Below are positions 46,988 to 56,035 of a DNA stretch of 64,000 nt, in pieces. Source of the stretch: Ignavibacteriota bacterium (lineage in GTDB: Bacteria > Bacteroidota > Ignavibacteria > UBA10030 > BY39); NCBI GenBank assembly GCA_003327435.1, contig QOQV01000005.1:1-64000 (forward strand). Reading direction: 5' to 3'. The number at the start of each line of letters is the position of its first letter. Within the stretch, counting starts at the first letter, position 1. Under the pieces are notes generated by a model, which searched no databases, had not been told where the DNA came from, and saw only the letters and a list, made by a program, of their open reading frames with translations. A program made the translations under genes and the position numbers.

Positions 46988-48619
46988 ATGGTATCGGAAA
47001 AAAAGGGGAATCCCTTAGAAAATTTTGTACTTTTCCATAATGTCCCAAATGAATTAATCAATAAACTAGATATTCAACTGAAAGAATCTTTCTTCGAAAA
47101 AGATAGCACGATCTTCAAAGAAGGTAGCGAAGGGGATAATTTATACCTTATCAAATCCGGTTCAGTTAAATTATCAAAAAGCACAAAACAATCCATAGAT
47201 TCCGTTATAGGAATTCTGCACGAAGGTGATTTTTTCGGAGAATTAGAACTCATTGACGGATTACCCAGATCAGCAACAGCTGTTGCTACAACCGATTCAC
47301 ACCTTTTGATGATTTCCAAATCAGATTTTTATAAACTACTGTCTAATTCAATTGAGTTAGTTGAAAATGTTTTAAAAACTCTCTCTATAAGATTGAGATC
47401 CATTAACGAAACCTTTGTAATGGAATTTCAAAGATACATTGAATCAGTAAACTCAAAAATAGAAAAATTCAATCAACTGATAGAAGCTACAAAAGTTGTT
47501 AATTCCTCACTTGATTTAGATGAGATCCTGTCGACAGTGTTATCTAATGCAGTGGTTGCCACAAATGCAGATAGAGGAACAGTTTACTTAATTGATGAGG
47601 ATAAACAAGAACTCTGGTCAAAAGTAATTCAGGGCGAGAAAACAATTGAAATTAGAATGCCAATAGGTAAAGGAATCGCCGGACAGGTCGCGATTACTGG
47701 GGAAACTGTTAACATATCAGATCCATATAATAACCCAATGTTTAATCCAGAAATTGACAAACTAACTGGTTACGAAACAAAATCAATTCTCTGTATGCCT
47801 CTAAAAAACCGAGAGGGAAAAATAATTGGAGTTTTTCAGTTATTAAATAAACATAAGGGTTCTTTCAATCAAGAAGATGAAAATTTTATTAGCGCTTTTT
47901 CGATTCATGCTGCAATTGCAATTGAAAACGCAAAATTAGTTGAGAATATGTTGATTAACGAACGCCTCGCCACAGTTGGTAAAATGGCAAGTACCATCAT
48001 TCATGACATCAAGAATCCTTTATCCACAATGAGATTATATACACAGGTCCTGAGAAATAAAGTTGGAACCGAAGAAACAACCAAAATGGCGGACGAGATC
48101 ATCAGACAGATCGACCGTTTTATTTCGATGACACAGGAAATTTTGGATTTCGCAAGAGGTGAACAAATAACAAATATTCAAGAGGTTAAGATTGATGAAT
48201 ATTTCGATCAACTTTTAAACTACATTGAAAAGGATTATCAGAACAGAAATATTGTTCTTACAAGAAACATTCAGTACAAAGGAACTATTAAATTTGATCC
48301 GGACAGAATATCCAGAGTAATGTATAATTTAGCAGGTAATGCAGCCGATGCAATGCCACAAGGCGGAAAAGTTGATATCAATGTATTTCAAGATGATAAT
48401 TTCTTGAAAATCGAGTTTGTTGATACAGGTAAAGGTATTCCAGCAGATATTAAAAATAAATTGTTTACACCCTTTTTTACATACGGTAAGAAACACGGTA
48501 CAGGACTTGGTTTAGCAATTGTTAAAAAAATTATCGATGAACACAAAGGTACAATAAATTTAGAAAGTGAATTAGATAAAGGCACAAAAATTACTATAAG
48601 ATTGCCTATTATCGCATGA
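46988..48619 (+). CDS. Histidine kinase with cyclic-nucleotide-binding and GAF domains
   Basis: 543 aa; cNMP domain (GDFFGELELIDGLPRSATAVA), GAF (ADRGTVYLIDEDKQELWSKV), H-box IIHDIKNPLSTMRLYTQVLR, HATPase GTGLGLAIVKKII. Confidence 0.93.
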   Translation: MVSEKKGNPLENFVLFHNVPNELINKLDIQLKESFFEKDSTIFKEGSEGDNLYLIKSGSVKLSKSTKQSIDSVIGILHEGDFFGELELIDGLPRSATAVATTDSHLLMISKSDFYKLLSNSIELVENVLKTLSIRLRSINETFVMEFQRYIESVNSKIEKFNQLIEATKVVNSSLDLDEILSTVLSNAVVATNADRGTVYLIDEDKQELWSKVIQGEKTIEIRMPIGKGIAGQVAITGETVNISDPYNNPMFNPEIDKLTGYETKSILCMPLKNREGKIIGVFQLLNKHKGSFNQEDENFISAFSIHAAIAIENAKLVENMLINERLATVGKMASTIIHDIKNPLSTMRLYTQVLRNKVGTEETTKMADEIIRQIDRFISMTQEILDFARGEQITNIQEVKIDEYFDQLLNYIEKDYQNRNIVLTRNIQYKGTIKFDPDRISRVMYNLAGNAADAMPQGGKVDINVFQDDNFLKIEFVDTGKGIPADIKNKLFTPFFTYGKKHGTGLGLAIVKKIIDEHKGTINLESELDKGTKITIRLPIIA

Positions 48620-49155
48620 AGATAAATATTGACAAAAAAATAATAGAAATTATTCAGGGCGATATTACAGAACAGGATACCGAAGCAATAGTCAACGCAG
48701 CTAACAATCACCTCTGGATGGGCAGCGGTGTAGCAGGTGCAATTAAACGCAAGGGAGGTCAGGAGATTGAAACAGAAGCTATGATGCATGGTCCTATAGA
48801 AGTCGGTTCAGCTGTAATCACTTCAGCTGGAAAACTTAAAGCAAAATATGTAATCCATGCTGCCGGGATGGGACAGGATTTAAAAACAGATGCTGAAAAA
48901 GTAAAAAATGCAACTCGAAATTCACTTTTGCTTGCCGAAGAAAAAAACATAAACTCTATAAGCTTTCCAGCAATCGGAACGGGTGTTGGTGGTTTCTCAA
49001 TCTACGAATGCGCTAAAGTTATGCTCGAAGTCGTGATCGATTTCTTACAAAAAGCTCAAAAAATTAAATTAGTCCGCTTTGTGTTGTTTGAAAAGGAAAT
49101 TTATGAGGCTTTCGAAAATGAATTGAAATTACAATTTTCTTCCAAAAGACATTAA
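48616..49155 (+). CDS. Macro domain protein (ADP-ribose-binding/deacetylase-like)
   Basis: 179 aa; IIQGDITEQDTEAIVNAANNHLWMGSGVAGAIKRKGG and FPAIGTGVGGF; ATGA overlap with the upstream kinase. Confidence 0.94.
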   Translation: MKINIDKKIIEIIQGDITEQDTEAIVNAANNHLWMGSGVAGAIKRKGGQEIETEAMMHGPIEVGSAVITSAGKLKAKYVIHAAGMGQDLKTDAEKVKNATRNSLLLAEEKNINSISFPAIGTGVGGFSIYECAKVMLEVVIDFLQKAQKIKLVRFVLFEKEIYEAFENELKLQFSSKRH

Positions 49156-49251
49156 GAAAAAAGTGACATTCAAAAATCAGCCTCTTATTTCAATTTTTAC
49201 AAGTTAACCTCAAAATACAATTCGTCGGAAAAATTTTTCTTAAGGTTCCAA

Positions 49252-50073
49252 TTAATAACAATTCGTTCGGAGTTTATTTATTTCATATAAAAATATTGCA
49301 CTAGCACTTGCAACATTTAAAGAATCAATTTTCTGGCTTATAGGGATATTTACCCTTTCATTACAAATAGCAATTATATCTTCTCTAATTCCAAAACCCT
49401 CACTCCCGAATACGATACAAATATTTTTACGATAACCTATTTTTTCAGATATTATCTTTTCACCATGTGGATCAGCGGCAATGATTTCAAAATCATAAAC
49501 CTGTGAGATTTTTCTTATATCTTCGTAAAGGTTATCGGATTCAAAAATTTTTAATTCGAAGACAGCTCCCATAGATTGCCGTATTGCTCGTCGCAAATAT
49601 GGGCTGCTTGAAGTTTCGCCCACAATCAGAGCATCAACATTAAAAGCAACACAATTTCTTACTATCACACCAAGATTGTCTGAATTAGTCAGTCCATCGA
49701 CTGCCACAAAAAAATGAGAAGAACAATTATCATCGATTAGCTCGTCCAGTGCAATTGGTTCGGGAATTTTCCCAACAGCCATTATTCCTTGATGCAAGTT
49801 AAAACCGACTATAGATTCAAGCATTTTTTTTGTACCGATGTAAACCGGAATATCTGAGTTACATCTATTTGTAATAAAATTCTTTAAAACTTCATACCAA
49901 TCTTCTGTTAATAAAAACGATTCGATAGATAGATTACTCTCAAGTAATCTCCTCACGACTTTTTCACCTTCGGCAACGAAAATCCTTTTTTTAATATGCT
50001 CGATAGCCCTTCTTAATGTTCGATAAGGATAGAGATCGGGATTGTCAAGTGATTCAATTTTTATAATCTTCAT
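49252..50073 (-). CDS. SpoU/TrmH-family RNA 2'-O-ribose methyltransferase
   Basis: 273 aa; DGLTNSDNLGVIVRNCVAFNVDALIV, FGSEGFGI, VNIPISQKIDSLNVASASAIFLYE. Confidence 0.94.
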   Translation of the reverse strand: MKIIKIESLDNPDLYPYRTLRRAIEHIKKRIFVAEGEKVVRRLLESNLSIESFLLTEDWYEVLKNFITNRCNSDIPVYIGTKKMLESIVGFNLHQGIMAVGKIPEPIALDELIDDNCSSHFFVAVDGLTNSDNLGVIVRNCVAFNVDALIVGETSSSPYLRRAIRQSMGAVFELKIFESDNLYEDIRKISQVYDFEIIAADPHGEKIISEKIGYRKNICIVFGSEGFGIREDIIAICNERVNIPISQKIDSLNVASASAIFLYEINKLRTNCY

Positions 50074-50078
50074 AATTT

Positions 50079-51296
50079 TTAAGATGGATATACCAACTTT
50101 CCGATAAAAACTATACTGTTTGTATTTTTTTCCTTTATCATAAACAAGAATGGTCTATCACACCGAACCACAATACGATCCCTGATTGAAGTTATTCCAA
50201 TTGTAATGGATGTCACAGCTGCAGCTTCAGTTCCCTCTTCATTAACTTCCACAAAAGTTGAATGTGCAACATTTGTAATATATGCTCTTTCGGGACCTTC
50301 GTAAATTTTTGTGAAATCAGCATTTTCTGGATCAAATGCTATACTCATCCCAAGGGATTTCAACACTGGACTCAAATCAATTTTATACTTTATCTGAAAT
50401 TTTGGTAAAAATAATTTTACTTCTCTAGCTTCCATTTGATCAAAACACTGCTTTAAACTTTCTTCTGAAAGATTTTTAATGATTTGATCGATATTTTGAC
50501 CAATTTTAGGCAGAATAATTCCCATACTATAAGCCCCATTGGAATACGGAAGCTCAATAACCTGAAAATTATCATTCTCAAAATATCCCGCATTAATCTC
50601 CTGGGTCATCATTTTACAAGCAACACTATCTTTTATTGATTTTTTAAACCAATCATCCCTTGTCATCGATTTATCAAAAGGTAACTTCCAATCAGCTTTG
50701 AAGTAAACAGCATTTAACAAAAACATTATTTCGTTTTCAGATATCCTTTCGACTATTATTGGAATTTTACCTTCAGTATTTTCATTTGCCCATTTATTAA
50801 TTTTATTGACTGAAGCAGGTGTAGCAAAATCTAATCCTTCAATTAAAGCATTAAAATACTTTTTATTCTCATCGAAAAAATTGTTTTTGATAGTGATATT
50901 GTTTCTATAAAATATTGCATTGGCTATTTTAAACTTTACTTTAGGATCAACACCAAGCAATAAATCAGTTAGCGACTTATAAGATTGATTAATCTCAGTT
51001 TGTGATAAGTCGGTAACGAAAAGTGTTTTTTTGATGGAGTCATAAGTTTGTGAACCAGCACCGTTTAAGACCATTCCAATCGCAAACGACACACTCAAAG
51101 GTGAGATAAAAATATTTTTATCCTTATCCCGCTCATTTATTCTTTTAAATAATTCCAGCCCAAAAATGTAATTTGATTGAATTAAATTTTTCTCAATCGT
51201 TGTAAGTTGTCGTATTTCCTGATTTACACTATCAACTGGTGCCACTTTACAACTGCCCAAAATTATAAGAATAATCGATAAATAACGACTTAACAT
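50079..51296 (-). CDS. Serpin (putative inhibitory, lipoprotein)
   Basis: 405 aa; lipobox ILGSC, NIFISPLSVSFAIGMVLNGAGSQT, hinge VEVNEEGTEAAAVTSITI, and RCDRPFLFMIKEKNTNSIVFIGKLVYPS. Confidence 0.96.
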   Translation of the reverse strand: MLSRYLSIILIILGSCKVAPVDSVNQEIRQLTTIEKNLIQSNYIFGLELFKRINERDKDKNIFISPLSVSFAIGMVLNGAGSQTYDSIKKTLFVTDLSQTEINQSYKSLTDLLLGVDPKVKFKIANAIFYRNNITIKNNFFDENKKYFNALIEGLDFATPASVNKINKWANENTEGKIPIIVERISENEIMFLLNAVYFKADWKLPFDKSMTRDDWFKKSIKDSVACKMMTQEINAGYFENDNFQVIELPYSNGAYSMGIILPKIGQNIDQIIKNLSEESLKQCFDQMEAREVKLFLPKFQIKYKIDLSPVLKSLGMSIAFDPENADFTKIYEGPERAYITNVAHSTFVEVNEEGTEAAAVTSITIGITSIRDRIVVRCDRPFLFMIKEKNTNSIVFIGKLVYPS

Positions 51297-51351
51297 ATTT
51301 GTTTCCTTTCATAATTTTTTTCCTACACATTAGATAAACCATTTTAAACAA

Positions 51352-53370
51352 CTAAGAGTTTTCAAGTTGCTCAAAACTTGGTGGGCTTAAAAGTTCAAAT
51401 GCTTTATCAATTTGTGCATGGGTGCCGATTATAACCAAGATATCACCTGCTTCTATTTTATAACTGCTTGGTGGATTTGTTAATGGTTTATTGTCTCTTA
51501 GCACCGCAATTATAGTAGCACCTGATAAATACCGTAAATTTAGTTCAGCGATAGTTTTTCCATTTGCAGGTGAATCTTTCAGGACAAGAAAATTATCTAT
51601 CGTACCGGCGGATAGAATTGCTTCAAGTTGCTCAGCAGTTGCATCTGGAAGTTTCAATCCACGCAGGATTCCATATCCGGACCTTCTTATAAGCTCAACC
51701 TGTGTTAAGATCACATTTCTTGGAATATGGTATTGTCGTAAAACTCTGGTAAATATTTCAATTGAGGTTTCAAATTCTTCCGGTATTACTTCATTTGCAC
51801 CTAATTTGTACAGATCATCCAGTTCCTGAACTGATCTTGTACGGGCAATTATATACAAATCCTTGTTAAGTTTTCTTGCAAATTTCAAGATTCTCCTCAT
51901 CGCATCGTTATCCGATATTGCCAGAACAAGCACTCTTGCATTTTCGATTCCCAGCGAATTTAGCATTTCACCACGAGTTGCATCTCCAAAAACAATATTT
52001 TCACCTAATTTTTTTGCTTCCTTCACCAGCTCACCATCCGAATCAATTATCACATAATTAATTCCAGTTTCCTTTAATACAGTGGCTAAATTCCTACCAT
52101 TCAATCCATATCCCACAATAATTACATGATTTTTGTAAGGTATATTGCTGATTGTTTCAACTTCTTGCTGAGTTGATTTGACTCTAATTAATTTTTTCCA
52201 CGGATTCATTTTATCTAAAACTGGAACGATTGCTTTTGAAAAATCAAAAAATATGGGTGTAAGCATCATAGTAAAAATTGTTACACCTAAGAATAATTGA
52301 TAGTTGTTGTTTTGAATTACTCCATTTTCCAAACCGTTAATTGCAAGTATGAACGAAAACTCACCAATCTGCGAAAGCGAGAGCCCTACAATAATTGCTG
52401 TTCTAACCGGAAAAGATAATATCATCACAACAATAGAAATTATAATATATTTTAACACAATTACTAAAATTGAAACAGCGATAAACAAGAAAAGATTATC
52501 GAAGATAAATTTAGTGCTTACAAGCATTCCGATAGAGATAAAAAATAAACTACTCAAAGCATCTCTAAATGGAAGCGAAGTTGCTACAATTTCGTGAGAA
52601 TATTCTGATTCCGAGAGTACTAAGCCTGCTATAAATGCCCCTAAAGCTAAAGATAATCCTGCATAGGATGTTAAAATTGCTGTTCCAATACTTATAAAAA
52701 CAATTCCAATAACAAAGATTTCCCTACTTTTCATTAAAACAAGATAATCGATGATTTTAGGCATCAGATAGGTTGAGATTAAGATAAGTGCTAAAATTCC
52801 CACCGAACCTAAAAACAATCTTGAAACCACATCGAATAGACTTGTAATTTGAGTTGGAGACAAGATTGGAATAAACAACATCATTGGGATTATACAAAGG
52901 TCCTGAAACAAAAGTATTCCAAGTGATATTTTACCGTGAGGTGAGTAAGTTTCTTCTCGATCTGAGAGCAACTTCATCACAATCGCAGTACTGCTAAGAG
53001 AAATAAGAAATCCAACAAATACCGCCTCGTTTACAGGCACATTAATTAAAAGAGCTAAAATTGAGGTCACTCCAATTGTAATTATAACCTGAAGTCCGCC
53101 ACCCAAAAGCACAATTCTTTTAATTTTCTTTAACCGAGTTAACGAAAATTCAAGGCCAATAGTAAAAAGTAACAGGATAACTCCCACTTCAGCAAGAACA
53201 TTAATTGCTTCAATATTTTTTATAATTCCAAAACCATAAGGACCAATAACTAATCCGCCTATTAAAAATCCAACAAGTGGTGGAATCTTAATTTTTCTGA
53301 AAAGGGATATGATAACTATTATAATTGCTAATATTATAACTAATTCATTCAATATGTAGATGTTATTCAT
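51352..53370 (-). CDS. CPA2 cation:proton antiporter (KefB-like) with TrkA-N and TrkA-C domains
   Basis: 672 aa; LVGFLIGGLVIGPYGFG, FTIGLEFSL, TrkA-N HVIIVGYGLNGRNLATVLKE, C-terminal TrkA-C. Confidence 0.94.
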   Translation of the reverse strand: MNNIYILNELVIILAIIIVIISLFRKIKIPPLVGFLIGGLVIGPYGFGIIKNIEAINVLAEVGVILLLFTIGLEFSLTRLKKIKRIVLLGGGLQVIITIGVTSILALLINVPVNEAVFVGFLISLSSTAIVMKLLSDREETYSPHGKISLGILLFQDLCIIPMMLFIPILSPTQITSLFDVVSRLFLGSVGILALILISTYLMPKIIDYLVLMKSREIFVIGIVFISIGTAILTSYAGLSLALGAFIAGLVLSESEYSHEIVATSLPFRDALSSLFFISIGMLVSTKFIFDNLFLFIAVSILVIVLKYIIISIVVMILSFPVRTAIIVGLSLSQIGEFSFILAINGLENGVIQNNNYQLFLGVTIFTMMLTPIFFDFSKAIVPVLDKMNPWKKLIRVKSTQQEVETISNIPYKNHVIIVGYGLNGRNLATVLKETGINYVIIDSDGELVKEAKKLGENIVFGDATRGEMLNSLGIENARVLVLAISDNDAMRRILKFARKLNKDLYIIARTRSVQELDDLYKLGANEVIPEEFETSIEIFTRVLRQYHIPRNVILTQVELIRRSGYGILRGLKLPDATAEQLEAILSAGTIDNFLVLKDSPANGKTIAELNLRYLSGATIIAVLRDNKPLTNPPSSYKIEAGDILVIIGTHAQIDKAFELLSPPSFEQLENS

Positions 53371-53448
53371 TTCCCAAAATCATTTATTTAGTGTGAAGTT
53401 AGAAAAATTTTTTTTAAATGCAAAATATATGTGTATATTTGAATCAAT

Positions 53449-54402
53449 ATGAGTGATATTATTTTAGAAACGATAAATTTAACCAAAGCTTTCGGTAAAC
53501 TTGTTGCGGTAAATAATCTTAATCTTCAAGTATTGAAAGGCGATGTGTTTGGCTTTTTAGGTCCTAACGGAGCTGGGAAAAGTACAACTATCAGAATGAT
53601 TCTCTCCTTAATTAAACCTACCAACGGCAAAACTCAGATATTTGGTAAAGATTCAAACAAATTTCGTTCGGAGGTTCTAAAAAAGGTTGGGAGTTTGGTC
53701 GAAAAACCAGACTTCTACGGTCATCTATCAGCAATTGATAATCTTAGATTTATTGGAGCATTAAATGGAGGAGTATCCGATCAACAAATAGAGAAAGTTT
53801 TAGAGATTGTGAATCTAAGAGATCGAATGAACGACAAGGTAAAAAAATACTCTCATGGTATGAAGCAACGGTTAGGTATAGCGCAGGCACTCCTGAATGA
53901 TCCTGAATTGCTTATTCTTGATGAACCAACATCAGGACTTGATCCAAACGGTATGCGTGAAGTTCGTGAGTTAATTAAAAAACTTTCTAAAGAGCATAAC
54001 AAAACAATCTTTTTATCTTCACATTTGCTTTCTGAAGTTGAACAGGTTGCAACTCGGATGGCAATTATTAATTTTGGAAACTTAATTGTACAGGGAAAAG
54101 TAGACGATTTACTACGAAGTGGTGAACAATATATTCAAATTGGTGCAGATAATTTAGAACGAGCATTTGAAATCATCAAAAAAGAAAAATTTATCTCAGA
54201 CATTCTCATCGAGAATGGATTTTTGAAAATCAAGACCTCAATCGATAAATCATCCGAGATAAACGAATTACTTGTAAAAAATGGAATCAAAGTAAGTTCA
54301 CTTATCCCGAAAAGAACACTCGAGGATTTTTATTTAGAGCTCACTGAATCCTCATATACAAAATATAAAAACGGAAATATTTCTCGAGCCGGTGATGTTT
54401 AA
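53449..54402 (+). CDS. ABC transporter ATP-binding protein
   Basis: 317 aa; GPNGAGKSTT, YSHGMKQRLGIAQALLNDPELLILDEPTSGLDP. Confidence 0.96.
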   Translation: MSDIILETINLTKAFGKLVAVNNLNLQVLKGDVFGFLGPNGAGKSTTIRMILSLIKPTNGKTQIFGKDSNKFRSEVLKKVGSLVEKPDFYGHLSAIDNLRFIGALNGGVSDQQIEKVLEIVNLRDRMNDKVKKYSHGMKQRLGIAQALLNDPELLILDEPTSGLDPNGMREVRELIKKLSKEHNKTIFLSSHLLSEVEQVATRMAIINFGNLIVQGKVDDLLRSGEQYIQIGADNLERAFEIIKKEKFISDILIENGFLKIKTSIDKSSEINELLVKNGIKVSSLIPKRTLEDFYLELTESSYTKYKNGNISRAGDV

Positions 54403-55231
54403 ACTTTTGATTCTCGAAATACTTAAAACTTTTAAAAAATGGCGTACTTATATAGGTTTTTTAACAATTGGGATAATTGTTCCGCTCATAGCATCTGCAA
54501 TAAAATTTAGTGGAGCTGATTTAGAAAAAGGTATGATGCGGCAATTTGAAAGCGAGTTTTTAATTGTTGGTAATTTGTTTAATGGATGGTTCTTCAGTCA
54601 TATGATAATGAACAGTTTGTTCATTCACATCCCGTTCCTGATAACCCTTGTGGCAGGAGATATACTTGCTGGTGAGGCAACTGCTGGAACATACAGAATT
54701 TTACTAACACATTCTATTTCAAGAACAAAAATTTTAATAATCAAGTACATTACTGCACTATTTTATTCATTTTTGCTAATCTTATTCCTGGCATTATTAA
54801 GTTTAGGATTCGGACATCTATTTTTTGGTGGTGGAGATCTGTTGATATTCGGAAAAGAAATTTTGTTACTACCACCTGATGAGTTGTTGTTTAGATTTAT
54901 TGGAGCATATCTTTGTGCAGTGATTGCGATGTGGACCATTTCGTCGCTTGCGTTCTTTTTTTCATCCTTTGTTGAAAATGCGATTGGACCGATTATTGGA
55001 ACGATGTCGGTGTTAATAATTTTTTTAATAATATCCGAGTTACCTATAGAATTTTTTGAAAATATCAAACCATATCTTTTTACAACATATACATCTGTGT
55101 GGATGAAAGTGTTTGAAGAACCAATAAATATAAAAGAAATTTTCGCTTCAATTACCTACCTAATAATTTATTCAGCAAGTTTCTTTGCAATCACTTTATA
55201 TTATTTCAAAAGAAAGGATATTCTATCTTGA
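54395..55231 (+). CDS. ABC-2 type transporter permease
   Basis: Multi-TM; VAGDILAGEATAGTYRILLTHSISRTKILIIKY; overlaps the ATPase gene. Confidence 0.9.
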   Translation: MFKLLILEILKTFKKWRTYIGFLTIGIIVPLIASAIKFSGADLEKGMMRQFESEFLIVGNLFNGWFFSHMIMNSLFIHIPFLITLVAGDILAGEATAGTYRILLTHSISRTKILIIKYITALFYSFLLILFLALLSLGFGHLFFGGGDLLIFGKEILLLPPDELLFRFIGAYLCAVIAMWTISSLAFFFSSFVENAIGPIIGTMSVLIIFLIISELPIEFFENIKPYLFTTYTSVWMKVFEEPINIKEIFASITYLIIYSASFFAITLYYFKRKDILS

Positions 55232-55914
55232 GGTTAACATTAATAATAGTTTTATACACTATTGCCAATTTTCTTTTTTCACAGGATGATAGTTTATTTT
55301 TGAGGATAGAAAAAAATTATCAAGGTATACAGAGCTTCACTGCGGAAGCTCAGATAACAGTCGAGATGGAGCGACTTAGAATTCCGAGGAAGAAGTTCAC
55401 ATTATATTACAAGCATCCAGATAAATTTAAAATTGAATCTGATGGTTTTGCGATGATTCCACGAATTGGGCTCCTTATATTTCCAAATCAATTGAATTCA
55501 GAAAAGTATGAACTCGAATTTACATCACCTGATACAATTGGTGAATATATTACAGAAAAATATTTATTGAAGATAAAGAGCGTTGATAAGAGTCGTTTAC
55601 CTTCTGCGCAACAGTTCTTTGTTTGGATAGATAGAAAACATTCATTACTTAGAAAAATAGAATCATTAAATTTCAGAGGCAGAACAAGTCGGGTAAATAT
55701 TGAATATGGCAAGCTTAAGGAGGGATATTATATGCCATCGAGAATTGGGGTTACATTTGAAAATATTGCAGATAGCAGAGTCGACACACTTGAATTTCCT
55801 TTGCGAGAGCGGTTTCCATCTCGAATTCCTCGTTCAGGCAGCGTAACGATTGTATTCACAAAATATTCGATAAATGAAACATTAGAGGACAAGCTTTTTG
55901 AGAAGGAAAGGTAA
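55228..55914 (+). CDS. LolA-like outer-membrane lipoprotein-sorting protein (TTG start)
   Basis: 228 aa; signal peptide, QSFTAEAQITVEMERLRIPRKKFTLYYKHPDKFKIES; overlaps the permease stop. Confidence 0.75.
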   Translation: MRLTLIIVLYTIANFLFSQDDSLFLRIEKNYQGIQSFTAEAQITVEMERLRIPRKKFTLYYKHPDKFKIESDGFAMIPRIGLLIFPNQLNSEKYELEFTSPDTIGEYITEKYLLKIKSVDKSRLPSAQQFFVWIDRKHSLLRKIESLNFRGRTSRVNIEYGKLKEGYYMPSRIGVTFENIADSRVDTLEFPLRERFPSRIPRSGSVTIVFTKYSINETLEDKLFEKER

Positions 55915-55993
55915 AGAAATCTAAAGATTTTTTGGTTAAAACCGAAAAACAACTTAATAATTTGCGATTTAAACCGAAAATTATATAAAAAAA

Positions 55994-56024
55994 GAGGGTA
56001 ATCTCTAAATTCAAGATTACCCTC
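55994..56024. terminator. Bidirectional intrinsic terminator between convergent genes
   Basis: 11-bp stem gagggtaatct / agattaccctc with 9-nt loop, A run on the left and T run (ccaattttttt) on the right. Confidence 0.88.
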
Positions 56025-56035
56025 CAATTTTTTTC

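Noticed and set aside
53433-53440. TATATTTG resembling the Bacteroidetes -7 promoter element just before the ABC ATPase gene
   Set aside because: Only 8 nt before the ATG, no clear -33 TTTG, and such strings are common in AT-rich DNA; too weak to call.
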